Of a DNA stretch of 64,000 bases, positions 46,920 through 56,647 are shown piece after piece. The stretch's first letter is position 1; each line of letters opens with the position of its first letter. The notes below the pieces were generated by a model. The model did no database searches. It was given only the letters and a program-made list of their open reading frames with translations, and was not told where the DNA came from. This DNA is from Mycobacterium sp. ITM-2016-00318 (GTDB lineage Bacteria; Actinomycetota; Actinomycetes; Mycobacteriales; Mycobacteriaceae). The translations under genes were made by a program, and so were the position numbers. The stretch spans positions 4,898,001 to 4,962,000 of the forward strand of contig NZ_CP134400.1 in assembly GCF_002968285.2 (NCBI RefSeq). The letters are read 5' to 3'.

Positions 46920-49709
46920 CTACTTGACGGCTTTCTTGGCCGGCGCCTTCTTCGCGGCCTTCTTTGCGGCCTTCTTCGCCGTCCGCTTGACCGGCCCGCG
47001 CGCACGCCTGTCGGCCAGCAGCTCGCCGGCCCGCTCGTCGGTGATCGACAGCACGTCGTCACCCTTGCGCAGGCTGGCGTTCGTCTCGCCGTCGGTCACG
47101 TACGGGCCGAAGCGGCCGTCCTTGATGACCATCGGCTTGCCCGTCGTCGGATCCTCACCCAACTCGCGCAGCGGCGGCGTCGAAGCACGCTGTCCCGCAC
47201 GGCGTTTGGGTTCGGAGTAAATCTTCAGCGCCTCTTCGAGCGTGATGTCGAACATCTGCTCTTCGGTCGTCAGCGAACGAGAATCGTTCCCGCGCTTGAG
47301 ATATGGCCCGTAGCGGCCGTTCTGCGCGGTGATCTCCTCGCCCGAATTCGGGTCGACCCCGACGACACGGGGCAGCGACAGAAGCCGCAACGCGTCCTCG
47401 AGCGTCACCGTCTCCAAGTCCATCGAGCGCAGCAGTGAACCGGTACGTGGCTTCGGCCCGGTCGGCTTCTTGCCCTTCTTCGCGGGCGCACCGTCTTCGG
47501 GCTCGTCCGGTTCCGGAAGTATCTCGGTCACGTAGGGCCCGTATCGGCCATCCTTGGCGACGATCGGATGCCCTGTCTCGGGATCGACACCGAGATGTCG
47601 GCCCTCTTGCGGTGTGGCGAAAGCCTTTTCAGCAAGGTCGAGGGTCAGCTCGTCGGGCGTCAGCTCGTCCTTGAGGTTGGCACGCTGCGGTTTGAGCTCA
47701 CCGTCGTCGCCGACGACCATGCGCTCGAGATAGGGGCCGTTCTTGCCGACGCGGACGTAGATCGCGCGGCCTTCTTCGTCATCGAACAGCTTGATGGAGT
47801 TGACTTCTCGGGCATCGATGCCTTCGAGGTTCACGCCGACGAGCTTCTTCAGGCCGCCGGATCGGGCGATCGACTCGGGCACGCCGTGGTCGCCGCCGAA
47901 GTAGAAGTTGGTGAGCCACACCGTGCGCTGTTCGTTGCCCGAGGCGATCTCGTCGAGCTCGTCTTCCATGGCCGCGGTGAAGTCGTAGTCGACCAACCGC
48001 CCGAAGTGCTGTTCGAGCAGGCCGGTGACGGCGAACGCCACCCACGAGGGCACCAGGGCGCTGCCCTTCTTGTGCACGTAGCCGCGGTCCTGGATGGTCT
48101 TGATGATCGACGAGTACGTCGATGGTCTGCCGATCCCCAGGTCTTCGAGCGCCTTGATCAGCGATGCCTCGGTATACCGGGCCGGCGGTGACGTGTTGTG
48201 CCCGTCGGGCGTCAGCTCCTTGGCGTCGACGCGCTGGCCCTGCTGCAGGTTCGGCAGCCGGCTCTCGGCGTCATCGGACTCGCCGCCCGCCAGCTCGTCG
48301 ATGCTCTCGACGTAGGCCTTCAGGAAGCCGGGGAACGTGATGGTGCGGCCGCTGGCGTTGAACACGACCTGCTCGCCCGAGCGTGCGGCGCCCGATACCC
48401 GCAGCGACAGCGTCGTTCCGCTCGCATCGGCCATCTGCGACGCGACCGTGCGCTGCCAAATCAGCTCGTAGAGCCGGAACTCGTCGGTGTCGAGCTGGCT
48501 GTGCAGCTGCCCCGGCGTCTGGAAGACGTCGCCCGCGGGACGAATCGCCTCGTGCGCCTCCTGCGCGTTCTTCACCTTGCGGGTGTACTGGCGCGCCGTT
48601 GGATGCACGTATTCCTCGCCGTACAACTGGCGGGCCTGGTTGCGTGCGGCGTTGATGGCCGACTCCGAGAGCGTCGTCGAGTCGGTACGCATATAGGTGA
48701 TGTAGCCGTTCTCGTACAGCCGCTGCGCGATACTCATCGTGCGCTCCGAGGAGAAGCGCAGCTTGCGGCCCGCCTCCTGCTGCAATGTCGACGTCATGAA
48801 CGGCGCGTACGGCCTACGCGTGTACGGCTTCTGCTCGACAGAGGTGACCTCGAGCTGCACGCCACGCAGGCCGCCCGCCAGCGCACCGGCGCTCGCCTCG
48901 TCGAGGACGAGCACCTCGTCGGGTTTCTTCAGCTGACCCAGTGAGTCGAAGTCGCGGCCGCTGGCCACCCGCCTGCCGTCAACCTGATTCAACCTCGCGG
49001 TGAACGTCGGCGGCGACGCCTGGGCGTCGGAGACGCTCGCGTCCAGCTCGGCGGTGACATCCCAGTAGCCGGCACTGCGGAACGCCATCCGTTCGCGTTC
49101 GCGCTGAACGATTATCCGCGTGGCCACCGACTGGACGCGGCCCGCCGACAGCTTCGGCGCGACCTTCTTCCACAGCACGGGGCTGACCTCGTAGCCGTAG
49201 AGGCGGTCGAGGATGCGGCGGGTCTCCTGCGCGTCGACGAGGTCGTTGTCCAGGTCGCGCGGATGCTCGGCGGCGTTGCGGATGGCCGGCTCGGTGATCT
49301 CGTGGAACACCATCCGCTTGACCGGGATGCGCGGCTTCAGTGTCTCCAGGAGATGCCAGGCGATGGCCTCACCCTCCCGGTCGCCGTCCGTGGCCAGATA
49401 GAGCTCGTCGACGTCCTTGAGCAGGCCCTTGAGCTCGGTGACGGTGCTCTTCTTGTCGGGGCTGACGATGTAGAGCGGCTCGAAGTCCTCGTCGACGTTG
49501 ACGCCGAGCCGTGCCCACGGCTCCGATTTGAACTTGGCGGGCACGTCGGCGGCCGCCCTCGGTAGATCCCTGATGTGGCCGCGGGAAGACTCCACGATGT
49601 AGTTGGAGCCGAGATAACCGGCAATTTTGCGTGCTTTAGTGGGCGACTCGACTATGACGAGTCGCCGCACTCCACCGTTGCGGCCGCTGCCGCGGTCCCC
49701 GTCAGCCAA
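46920..49709 (-). CDS. topA: DNA topoisomerase I
   Basis: This 929-residue type IA enzyme relaxes negative supercoils. The Toprim domain has VIVESPTKARKIAGYLG and ATDGDREGEAIAWHLLE; the active Tyr is in GYITYMRTDSTTLS near residue 340. The C-terminal third carries three repeats of the GRYGPYV type (for example KDGRYGPYVTEI, QNGRYGPYLKRG, KDGRFGPYVTDG) and no zinc fingers. It ends in a Lys/Ala tail (KKAAKKAAKKAPAKK), both typical of mycobacteria. Confidence 0.98.
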   Translation of the reverse strand: MADGDRGSGRNGGVRRLVIVESPTKARKIAGYLGSNYIVESSRGHIRDLPRAAADVPAKFKSEPWARLGVNVDEDFEPLYIVSPDKKSTVTELKGLLKDVDELYLATDGDREGEAIAWHLLETLKPRIPVKRMVFHEITEPAIRNAAEHPRDLDNDLVDAQETRRILDRLYGYEVSPVLWKKVAPKLSAGRVQSVATRIIVQRERERMAFRSAGYWDVTAELDASVSDAQASPPTFTARLNQVDGRRVASGRDFDSLGQLKKPDEVLVLDEASAGALAGGLRGVQLEVTSVEQKPYTRRPYAPFMTSTLQQEAGRKLRFSSERTMSIAQRLYENGYITYMRTDSTTLSESAINAARNQARQLYGEEYVHPTARQYTRKVKNAQEAHEAIRPAGDVFQTPGQLHSQLDTDEFRLYELIWQRTVASQMADASGTTLSLRVSGAARSGEQVVFNASGRTITFPGFLKAYVESIDELAGGESDDAESRLPNLQQGQRVDAKELTPDGHNTSPPARYTEASLIKALEDLGIGRPSTYSSIIKTIQDRGYVHKKGSALVPSWVAFAVTGLLEQHFGRLVDYDFTAAMEDELDEIASGNEQRTVWLTNFYFGGDHGVPESIARSGGLKKLVGVNLEGIDAREVNSIKLFDDEEGRAIYVRVGKNGPYLERMVVGDDGELKPQRANLKDELTPDELTLDLAEKAFATPQEGRHLGVDPETGHPIVAKDGRYGPYVTEILPEPDEPEDGAPAKKGKKPTGPKPRTGSLLRSMDLETVTLEDALRLLSLPRVVGVDPNSGEEITAQNGRYGPYLKRGNDSRSLTTEEQMFDITLEEALKIYSEPKRRAGQRASTPPLRELGEDPTTGKPMVIKDGRFGPYVTDGETNASLRKGDDVLSITDERAGELLADRRARGPVKRTAKKAAKKAAKKAPAKKAVK

Positions 49710-49843
49710 CTGTGCCTACGCTCCACTTCTATGTTGCCGTCCGACGTCGGATTCATGCGTTCTTCACTATCCGTCGCCGTTGGCAACTGACAATTTCGCA
49801 CCCCGAACGAGCCGACGCAAACTGACCCTCCGGCCCTATGGCC

Positions 49844-50422
49844 CTATATCCGGGGCCAGAGCGAGAACGCCTCCACATCTTCCGGAGGTTCGCCTACGTT
49901 CTCTACCAGGCGCGATAGGCGTCGGCGGCCGCTGATCCGCAGCGCCGGACGGGCACCTCTCGTGCCGATGAGAGTCGGCGCCATCCCAACCCTCATCAGG
50001 GCCGAGGCGAGCGGCGAATGCGTGTCGGGGGCGTGCGGGTCGAGACCTAATAGATAGCGGTCCGCCTCGGGTGTGCCTGCCGCCAGCGTCCAGGCCCGCA
50101 ACTCGCGCGGGCCGGGCAGCCACTGCGGCGGGACCGTCTTGACGGCTCCGCGGGTCCAGTCGGCGGCGATGCCGAGCAGCCGGTGGTCGATGGAGGTGCG
50201 GACAAGTGGGGTGTTCTCATCGGTACGGGCGATCTCGGATTCGAGGCCGGCGTCGACGATCATGTTGGCCAGCGCCACCGCGCGCCACGGGCGGTCCACT
50301 ACCACCGACAGCCGCGCACCCTCGCCGATCACGACCACCTGGCCGGGCGCGGCGAGCAGTCCCGTCAGGTCGGCGACCGCGGGCGGCACCGACTCTGCCG
50401 AGAAGAACGACAGCTGACTCAC
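49844..50422 (-). CDS. Conserved hypothetical protein (Rv3647c-like)
   Basis: This 192-residue protein has an N-terminal half ending in RPWRAVALANMIVDAGLE and a Trp-rich middle (PPQWLPGPRELRAWTLAAG), with no membrane helix or recognisable catalytic motif. It lies between topA and cspA, as in M. tuberculosis. GTG at 50422 starts it just upstream of the conserved SQLSFFSAESVP; an open frame further upstream overlaps cspA and its terminator and is rejected. Function unknown. Confidence 0.8.
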   Translation of the reverse strand: MSQLSFFSAESVPPAVADLTGLLAAPGQVVVIGEGARLSVVVDRPWRAVALANMIVDAGLESEIARTDENTPLVRTSIDHRLLGIAADWTRGAVKTVPPQWLPGPRELRAWTLAAGTPEADRYLLGLDPHAPDTHSPLASALMRVGMAPTLIGTRGARPALRISGRRRLSRLVENVGEPPEDVEAFSLWPRI

Positions 50423-50486
50423 GCAGACGACAGTAGGCCAGTACCGCTGTGGTGTGCTGTCGGCGGGCCGATTGGGCCCGGAAACG

Positions 50487-50523
50487 AAAACCCCCCGCCG
50501 GTCCTGGAAGGACTTGCGGGGGG
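50487..50523 (-). terminator. Intrinsic terminator of cspA
   Basis: On the minus strand CCCCCCGC pairs with GCGGGGGG, with an inner GTCCT/AGGAC stem, followed by TTTTCG. It lies 21 bases after the cspA stop codon. Confidence 0.9.
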
Positions 50524-50543
50524 AAATCGTCAGGTTCGATTGC

Positions 50544-50747
50544 TTAGATGGACCGAACGCCGGTTGCCTGCGGGCCCTTGGGGCTCTGACCGACCTCGAA
50601 CTCAACCTTCTGGTTCTCCTCAAGAGTCCGGAAGCCGGATCCCTGAATTTCCGTGTAGTGGACAAACACATCGGCGGAGCCGTCCTCGGGGGCGATAAAG
50701 CCGAAGCCCTTCTCCGCGTTGAACCACTTCACAGTTCCCTGTGGCAT
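50544..50747 (-). CDS. cspA: Cold shock protein CspA
   Basis: This 67-residue OB-fold nucleic-acid chaperone has both RNP motifs, KGFGFIAP and [11 protein letters not shown] is preceded by GAAGGAAAT. The 265-base divergent region to the helicase probably holds a long 5' leader. It matches M. tuberculosis CspA (Rv3648c), an abundant RNA/DNA chaperone. Confidence 0.97.
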   Translation of the reverse strand: MPQGTVKWFNAEKGFGFIAPEDGSADVFVHYTEIQGSGFRTLEENQKVEFEVGQSPKGPQATGVRSI

Positions 50748-51012
50748 CTTTCGATATTTCCTTCTCTTCTACCGGGTGCGGTCCACCGACTTCCGGCGTC
50801 CCGGGCCCGTTCCGACCGCCATACCAACGCGTGTGTCGCCGGAACTTGACCCGACCTACAACCCTCGCAGGGACCGCGATCGCAACGTCGATCCTGCGGG
50901 TGCATATACACGAACACAGAAGCTGCGACCACCCTTAGTCAATCATGTTCCAAGCCCCAGCGACAGTCTTGTCGCGGCAACTAGGGGACAATTCGTGTGC
51001 AGGAGGGCAACG

Positions 51013-53331
51013 ATGTCGGATTTCGGCCGCGAGCTGCTCGCCTGCGCGGTCGAAGGCACCGATCCGGAGGAGAAGCCGCTTCGCCATGTCGCGGATCTGC
51101 CGCCGCGACAGGCGCGACCTCAGGCCTGGCCCCACTGGGCCGACCCGGATGTGGTGCGGGCGTTCCATGATCGCGGAATCACCGCGCCGTGGTCGCATCA
51201 GCTCGAGGCCGCCGATCTCGCACACGGCGGCCGCCATGTCGTGGTCAGCACCGGCACGGCGTCGGGCAAGTCGCTGGCATACCAGCTGCCGATACTGACG
51301 GCGTGCGCAACCGATCCGCGTGCGCGCGCGCTGTATCTGTCACCGACGAAAGCCCTCGGTCACGACCAACTGCGCACCGCGCAGGCCCTCACCGATGCGG
51401 TGAGCTCCCTTGGTACCGTCGCACCGAGCGCCTACGACGGCGACAGCCCAAGCGAGGTAAGGCGTTTCGCCCGCGAGCGGTCGCGGTGGATCTTCTCCAA
51501 CCCCGACATGATCCATCTGTCGTTGCTGCGCAACCATGCCAGGTGGGCGGTCTTCCTGCGCAATCTCCGCTACATCGTCGTGGACGAATGCCATTACTAC
51601 CGCGGCGTTTTCGGCTCGAACGTGGCGCTGGTGCTGCGCCGCCTGCTCCGGTTGTGCACGCGCTATTCCGCGGCACCGACCGTTATCTTCGCCAGCGCGA
51701 CGACGGCATCACCAGCAATCACCGCCTCGGAATTGATCGGCCAGACCGTACTCGAGGTCACCGAGGACGGTTCGCCGCAGGGAGCTCGCACCGTCGCTCT
51801 GTGGGAGCCCGCGCTACGCACGGATCTGGTCGGCGAGAACGGTGCACCGGTTCGCCGTTCGGCAGGCGCCGAAGCGGCACGGGTGATGGCCGACCTGATC
51901 GCCGAAGGTGCGCGCACCCTGACGTTCGTCCGCTCGCGGCGCGGAGCCGAGCTCACCGCGTTGGGTGCCCGCGCGCGGCTCGAGGACGTCGCACCCGACC
52001 TGGCCGGCCGGGTGGCGTCATACCGGGCCGGCTATCTCGCCGAGGACCGTCGGGAGTTGGAACGCGCACTGGCAGAGGGTGATCTGCGCGGACTCGCCAG
52101 CACCAACGCGCTCGAGCTGGGCGTCGACATCGCGGGGCTCGACGCCGTCGTGTTGGCCGGCTTTCCCGGCACCGTGACGTCGTTCTGGCAGCAGGCCGGC
52201 CGGTCCGGTCGACGCGGGCAGGGCGCATTGATTCTGTTGATCGCACGTGACGACCCCCTGGACACCTATCTGGTGCACCATCCGGCGGCCCTGCTGGACA
52301 GGCCGATCGAGCGGGTCGTCATCGACCCTCAGAACCCCTATGTGCTGGGCCCGCAATTGCTCTGCGCCGCAACGGAACTTCCCCTCACCGACGCGGAGGT
52401 GCGTGCCTGGAGCGCCGAAGCAGTGGCAGAGACACTCGTCGATGACGGGCTTCTGCGTCGTAGGCCGAGCGGCTACTTCCCAAGCCCTGGCGTCGATCCG
52501 CATCCGGCCGTCGACATCCGCGGGTCGTCGGGCGGACAGATCGCGATTCTGGAGACCGAGACCGGCCGCCTGCTCGGCAGCGCTGATGTCGGGCGCGCAC
52601 CGTCAACCGTTCACCCGGGCGCCGTTTACCTGCACCGAGGCGAGTCGTACCTGGTGGACTCACTCGACTTCGAGGACGGCGTCGCATTCGTGCATGCCGA
52701 CGATCCCGGTTACACGACATTCGCGCGCGAGGTCACCGACATCGCTGTCACCGGACCGGGCGAACGGAATACGTTCGGGCCTATCACCATTGGGCTTGTT
52801 CCGGTTTCGGTGAGCAACACGGTGATCGGCTATCTACGGCGGGAGCTGACCGGCGAGGTGATCGACTTCGTCGAGCTCGACATGCCGACCCGCACGTTGG
52901 AAACCAAAGCGGTCATGTGCACCATCACCCCGGAAGCGTTGCGAGACAGCAATGTCGAACCGCTACGCATCCCGGGTTCACTGCATGCGGCCGAGCATGC
53001 CGCCATTGGGTTGCTGCCGTTGATCGCCAGTTGCGATCGCGGAGATATCGGCGGATTGTCCACTGCAGTGGGACCGGTCGACGGTCTGCCGACGATATTC
53101 GTCTACGACGGCTATCCGGGCGGCGCCGGCTTCGCCGACCGCGGGTTCGAGCAGATCGCGACGTGGTGGGGCGCGACGGCCGACGCGATCCAAGCATGCG
53201 AATGCCCACTCGGCTGTCCGTCATGTGTGCAGTCGCCGAAGTGCGGTAACGGAAACGACCCGCTCGACAAGGTGGGCGCCGTTCGTGTGCTGCGGTTGGT
53301 ACTGCGCGAACTGCGGCGAGGGAAGAACTGA
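51013..53331 (+). CDS. DEAD/DEAH helicase with DUF1998 domain (MrfA/YprA-like)
   Basis: This 772-residue SF2 helicase has Walker A STGTASGKSLAYQLP, DECHYYRG (DExH box), SATTASPAI, and motif VI-type QQAGRSGRRGQGAL. The C-terminal DUF1998 domain carries the Cys cluster CECPLGCPSCVQSPKCG. MrfA in Bacillus repairs mitomycin C damage with the MrfB nuclease; M. tuberculosis Rv3649 is the counterpart, and M. smegmatis members were studied as SftH. ATG at 51013 has AGGAGGG; the long frame upstream lies in the cspA leader. Confidence 0.92.
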   Translation: MSDFGRELLACAVEGTDPEEKPLRHVADLPPRQARPQAWPHWADPDVVRAFHDRGITAPWSHQLEAADLAHGGRHVVVSTGTASGKSLAYQLPILTACATDPRARALYLSPTKALGHDQLRTAQALTDAVSSLGTVAPSAYDGDSPSEVRRFARERSRWIFSNPDMIHLSLLRNHARWAVFLRNLRYIVVDECHYYRGVFGSNVALVLRRLLRLCTRYSAAPTVIFASATTASPAITASELIGQTVLEVTEDGSPQGARTVALWEPALRTDLVGENGAPVRRSAGAEAARVMADLIAEGARTLTFVRSRRGAELTALGARARLEDVAPDLAGRVASYRAGYLAEDRRELERALAEGDLRGLASTNALELGVDIAGLDAVVLAGFPGTVTSFWQQAGRSGRRGQGALILLIARDDPLDTYLVHHPAALLDRPIERVVIDPQNPYVLGPQLLCAATELPLTDAEVRAWSAEAVAETLVDDGLLRRRPSGYFPSPGVDPHPAVDIRGSSGGQIAILETETGRLLGSADVGRAPSTVHPGAVYLHRGESYLVDSLDFEDGVAFVHADDPGYTTFAREVTDIAVTGPGERNTFGPITIGLVPVSVSNTVIGYLRRELTGEVIDFVELDMPTRTLETKAVMCTITPEALRDSNVEPLRIPGSLHAAEHAAIGLLPLIASCDRGDIGGLSTAVGPVDGLPTIFVYDGYPGGAGFADRGFEQIATWWGATADAIQACECPLGCPSCVQSPKCGNGNDPLDKVGAVRVLRLVLRELRRGKN

Positions 53332-53612
53332 AGTCCACGGCGACGGCCGACCCCTCGACGGCCGCCCCCGTGGACCAGCAATCGACGGTGCCGGATGCTT
53401 GGGCACGCCGAGCGCCTCGGCGTTGAGACGACACGGAGTACAACGCAATCCGTATGTTGCCTCTCACTGTTAGGCGCAGACGTAAATTACCTCGTCGGAG
53501 CACTGAAAGCAACTCAAATGGCCATTTGCGGGAACGTCAAATCGATGGTCTATACCAAGAAACTGCGGATTCCGTAGCTCGGTCACCTGCAGTTTCGTAA
53601 ACCGCAGCCCGG

Positions 53613-53618
53613 TAGAAT
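53613..53618 (+). promoter_or_regulatory. -10 element of the Rv3651-like gene
   Basis: TAGAAT lies seven bases before the ATG at 53626, so the transcript should start at the start codon (leaderless). The 280 bases between the helicase and this box hold no gene or structure that I recognise. Confidence 0.5.
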
Positions 53619-53625
53619 GTCCGCA

Positions 53626-54735
53626 ATGACCCACGACTGGCTGCTCGTGGAGACGCTTGGCAGCGAGCCGGTTGTGGTCGCGGACGGGCGTCAAACCAAG
53701 AATCTCATCCCCATCAGCGTCTTTCTGCGACGAAGTCCTGACCTGATGGCCATTCAGACCGCGATATCCGATTCAGTGCGCGCAGCCGAGGCGATGAGCA
53801 CCATCACCCCGAGGAACGACCGCGTAATCCGTACCGAACCCGTAGTCATGTCAGACGGGCGCGTTCACGGCGTGCATGTATGGATCGGGCCGCTCGAGAT
53901 GGAACCGCCCGAACGATTCGCTCCCGGCCCGCTGAAGTGGGACCTCACCGCGGGGGTCGCCACCGACACGCCCGAGTCGATCTACAACAGCGGCCGAGAT
54001 CCGTCGACCGAGGCCACCCACGGCCGGACGTTCGCCGAAGATCTGCCGATGCGCGCCCTCAACGCGGACGAGGCCGAGGTGCTGGCGATGGCGATCAAGG
54101 GCAAGCCCGGCATGAAGATGTGCAGCACGTGGACCGTCACCGACTATCAGGGTGAAACAATCAACGTCGGCTTCGTTGCCCGTGCGAACCCGGAGACCGA
54201 AGACGACGGCAGCGAACACCTCATCTGTCGCGCCATGAACTGGCGCGCCGAACCCGAAGGCCCGTCGCTGCCGCCCGTTCACCTGGCACAACGGATCCTC
54301 GACGGCCTCGCGTGCCCCGGCGTGCACCGCGCGCTGGTCGACCCGGTCAATTGGACGCTACTGAAATGGCTCGACGAGCCCGCGCCGTTCTTCGACTGGC
54401 GCGCGCGCGAGGCGGGACGGCCATCGGTCAATCCCGCGGACGCGATGCACATGGCGCGGATGACGCTGGAATTCGCCAACGGCGCCACAAGCGGGATTCT
54501 GCGGTTGCGCACGACCGACGACGACTGGACGCCGGTGCACATGACGATCAATCGAATCGAACTCGAGCCCGGCACTTTCGCCGCTTTGATGGCGCTGCGC
54601 CTGCCGACCGAGGCGGAGTTGGAGGTGGTGGAGTTTGCCTCCGACGGCGACGATGACGAGCCGGCACCGGGTACGAAGCCTCGAAAAGACAAGAAGCGCA
54701 AGAAGAACAAGCAAAAGAAGTCCGGGGGCGACTAG
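53626..54735 (+). CDS. PAS/GAF-like sensory protein (Rv3651-like)
   Basis: The 369-residue protein has no membrane helix. Its body matches Rv3651, whose crystal structure was reported to show PAS- and GAF-like domains. Conserved segments are THDWLLVETLG, VHVWIGPLEMEPPERFAPGPLKWDL and DWTPVHMTINRIELEPGTF. It ends in a strongly basic tail (KPRKDKKRKKNKQKK). Ligand and output are unknown. ATG 53626 is preferred over ATG 53617 by the -10 spacing and the family N-terminus. Confidence 0.85.
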   Translation: MTHDWLLVETLGSEPVVVADGRQTKNLIPISVFLRRSPDLMAIQTAISDSVRAAEAMSTITPRNDRVIRTEPVVMSDGRVHGVHVWIGPLEMEPPERFAPGPLKWDLTAGVATDTPESIYNSGRDPSTEATHGRTFAEDLPMRALNADEAEVLAMAIKGKPGMKMCSTWTVTDYQGETINVGFVARANPETEDDGSEHLICRAMNWRAEPEGPSLPPVHLAQRILDGLACPGVHRALVDPVNWTLLKWLDEPAPFFDWRAREAGRPSVNPADAMHMARMTLEFANGATSGILRLRTTDDDWTPVHMTINRIELEPGTFAALMALRLPTEAELEVVEFASDGDDDEPAPGTKPRKDKKRKKNKQKKSGGD

Positions 54736-54750
54736 GGCGGCGACCGGCCC

Positions 54751-55998
54751 TCAGCGTCGCAGGGGCGTCGCGGCTTCGAACTCCGCCGCCTTTCCGGCCG
54801 ACTGCCATCGCAACCAGGCGTCCCACCGTCTGACATTGGCCTGCTGCCATCGACGGTCCACCCGTGACGATGCCCGCCGCATCAATTCAACGGCGACGAT
54901 GAGCGGAGATCGCAACAGCAGCAGGACGATTCCGGGAAGTGCCGACGGTAGGCGGTAGCGTCGGCGATTCCACGGCAGCATGTACAAGCCCAGGTACCCG
55001 GCCTGTACGCGGTAGTGGTATTCGGCGCGCAACCGCGCAAGGCCACGGTGGGATGCCGTGGGCGCAAACGCGGGCACGAAGGATTCGACGAGTTCGGCAC
55101 CGCTGTCGGCACTGTCGTAACTGCGCGCCGTGTCTGCCATCAACAGGATGCGCCAGGCGTCGCCGACGGTCTCGGGAAAGTAGCCGTCGCAGCGCACACC
55201 GACGAGGTGCCCGCAGTAGCGGTTGAAGTGCAGGACGGCGCGCATCTCGCGCGGCGAGGTCAGATGCCCGAGAAGGAAGAGACCGAACGCCGGAGCGACG
55301 CTCCCGCCGAGCAACGTCAGCAGCATCGCCGACTGGCTGATCGGCAGACCCCAGCGTTCGGCATCCCACTCCGGATGCTGCCGCACCCGGTCGCGGACGC
55401 TGACGTGCATGATCCGCACATGCAGGGAGATGTTGCGGCCCAACGACCCTGGCGTGAGGATGGCGCCGGGTCGGCAGACCTCGATCCACCACCGCGACGT
55501 TTCGAGGTAGCGGTGCAGGGCGCGTCGGCCCGCATAGCCACCCGATAGTGACAGCGGCACGGCGAGCCAGCCCTCGGTGTAGGTGTCGTTGGTGCCCGCG
55601 TTGCCGAGCGCTCCGAGCGCATAGGCCCAGCGGCGCCAAACGGCCGCGCCTTCTTCCACGAGTTCGGGAACGACCCAATCCGGCAGCTGCTCGAACTCCT
55701 CGAAGAGCACGCGCATGGACTCGGGCGCCTCTGGCACCTTGTCGATGCCGTCTCGCTGAGCCTTCTCGACGAGATCGCGAGCGTGCCGCGCGCCGAGCTC
55801 GCCGTGATAGGTCTCGGCGACGAACCGCTCTGCGACCGGGTCGCCGTCGTTGAGCCCGTCGATGAAAGCCTGCGCCACGGCGTCGGACGGCAGCAGATCG
55901 ACGCCGCTGAGCCGCTTCACCAGCGCGCGTAGCCGAACGCGTCGGCCGCCCGCGTTCGGATACCGGAATGCGGTGGGCGCGGCGGCTGAAATCGCCAT
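54751..55998 (-). CDS. DUF2236 / oxygenase MpaB-type protein
   Basis: This 415-residue helical protein resembles the DUF2236 family that includes latex-clearing protein and MpaB oxygenases, which bind heme. Family-like segments are WAYALGALGNAGTNDTY, SLHVRIMHVSVR and HLTSPREMRAVLHFNRYCGHLVG. Candidate heme-ligand His residues are H194/H198 in the second of these; I cannot be sure. No signal peptide. It is convergent with the Rv3651-like gene. Confidence 0.75.
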   Translation of the reverse strand: MAISAAAPTAFRYPNAGGRRVRLRALVKRLSGVDLLPSDAVAQAFIDGLNDGDPVAERFVAETYHGELGARHARDLVEKAQRDGIDKVPEAPESMRVLFEEFEQLPDWVVPELVEEGAAVWRRWAYALGALGNAGTNDTYTEGWLAVPLSLSGGYAGRRALHRYLETSRWWIEVCRPGAILTPGSLGRNISLHVRIMHVSVRDRVRQHPEWDAERWGLPISQSAMLLTLLGGSVAPAFGLFLLGHLTSPREMRAVLHFNRYCGHLVGVRCDGYFPETVGDAWRILLMADTARSYDSADSGAELVESFVPAFAPTASHRGLARLRAEYHYRVQAGYLGLYMLPWNRRRYRLPSALPGIVLLLLRSPLIVAVELMRRASSRVDRRWQQANVRRWDAWLRWQSAGKAAEFEAATPLRR

Positions 55999-56010
55999 GG
56001 CTCAGTCATA

Positions 56011-56349
56011 TCAGGCCGGACCCGCCCGCGCGGCGGCGTGAGCCTTCCCGGCCGCGACGGTGATCACGACGTCGAGGTCATCCACCGCGCAGTCGATGAC
56101 GGCCACGTTCATCGCCTGCGCGATCACCGAAGCCCGACCGCAGGCCGCGGCGACGCCCTCCGGCAGCTGTGCAGCGGCAGCCAACGCCGCCAGATCGGCG
56201 GCGGCCTGCGCGCGGTGCCGGGCGACGACAGCCGACCCGATGTGGAACCCGCCGACGGTGAACGCCAGCAGCACTGCCATCATCGCGACGGCGATCAGTG
56301 TCGCCGAACCTGCCTCATCCCGCAGCCGGCTCGACAGCGGCCACCGCAC
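56011..56349 (-). CDS. Rv3654c-like Tad secretion/pilus pseudopilin-like protein
   Basis: This 112-residue protein has a basic start (RLRDEAGS), then a single hydrophobic helix (ATLIAVAMMAVLLAFTVGGF). The rest, RAQAAADLAALAAAAQLPEG onward, matches the family called 'helicase/secretion neighbourhood TadE-like'. The usual +5 Glu of TadE pilins is Ile here. GTG 56349 overlaps the preceding gene by 35 bases; GTG 56355 is equally possible. Confidence 0.75.
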   Translation of the reverse strand: MRWPLSSRLRDEAGSATLIAVAMMAVLLAFTVGGFHIGSAVVARHRAQAAADLAALAAAAQLPEGVAAACGRASVIAQAMNVAVIDCAVDDLDVVITVAAGKAHAAARAGPA

Positions 56350-56647
56350 TCGCACCGATCGCGATGCCCGGCAACAGGACCGAGCGCGACGCGACCGTTG
56401 CGACGACCACATCGCCGTCTCTGCGAATGTCGAGTGCGGCGTCGACCGGCGCGATGGCGCGGCCCGTCTGCGCAGCCACCGCATCGTCGCCGCGTGCCGC
56501 GAGCCGGGCCGCCTCCCTGGCCGCATCGATGCACCGCACCTGCATCGACATCGCGGTGAGCCCGGCGACGCACAGCGCCAGCACCGCCACAAGCGCGGAG
56601 ATGGCGAAGGCCGCCTCGATAGTGGTAGCGCCGCGTTCACCGGTCAG
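56315..56647 (-). CDS. TadE-like minor pilin (Rv3655c-like)
   Basis: This 110-residue protein reads TGERGATTIEAAFAISALVAVLALCVAG: Gly, then Glu at +5, then a membrane helix, the TadE prepilin signature. No ATG, GTG or TTG is placed correctly; the only near start is CTG at 56647, overlapping the Flp stop (CTGA). Start by CTG or by reinitiation is inferred. The remainder (CIDAAREAARLAARGDD) is typical TadE. Confidence 0.75.
   Translation of the reverse strand: MTGERGATTIEAAFAISALVAVLALCVAGLTAMSMQVRCIDAAREAARLAARGDDAVAAQTGRAIAPVDAALDIRRDGDVVVATVASRSVLLPGIAIGASAVAAVEPAAG

Noticed and set aside
49844..50671. Longer form of the Rv3647c-like gene starting in cspA
   Set aside because: It would read across the cspA terminator; GTG 50422 gives the conserved start.
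50719..51012. Extension of the helicase upstream by about 98 codons
   Set aside because: It runs through the cspA leader; the ATG at 51013 has a strong AGGAGGG and matches the known length of about 771 residues.
53395..53577. 60-codon plus-strand frame between the helicase and the Rv3651-like gene
   Set aside because: No ribosome binding site, no motif and no conserved counterpart known to me.
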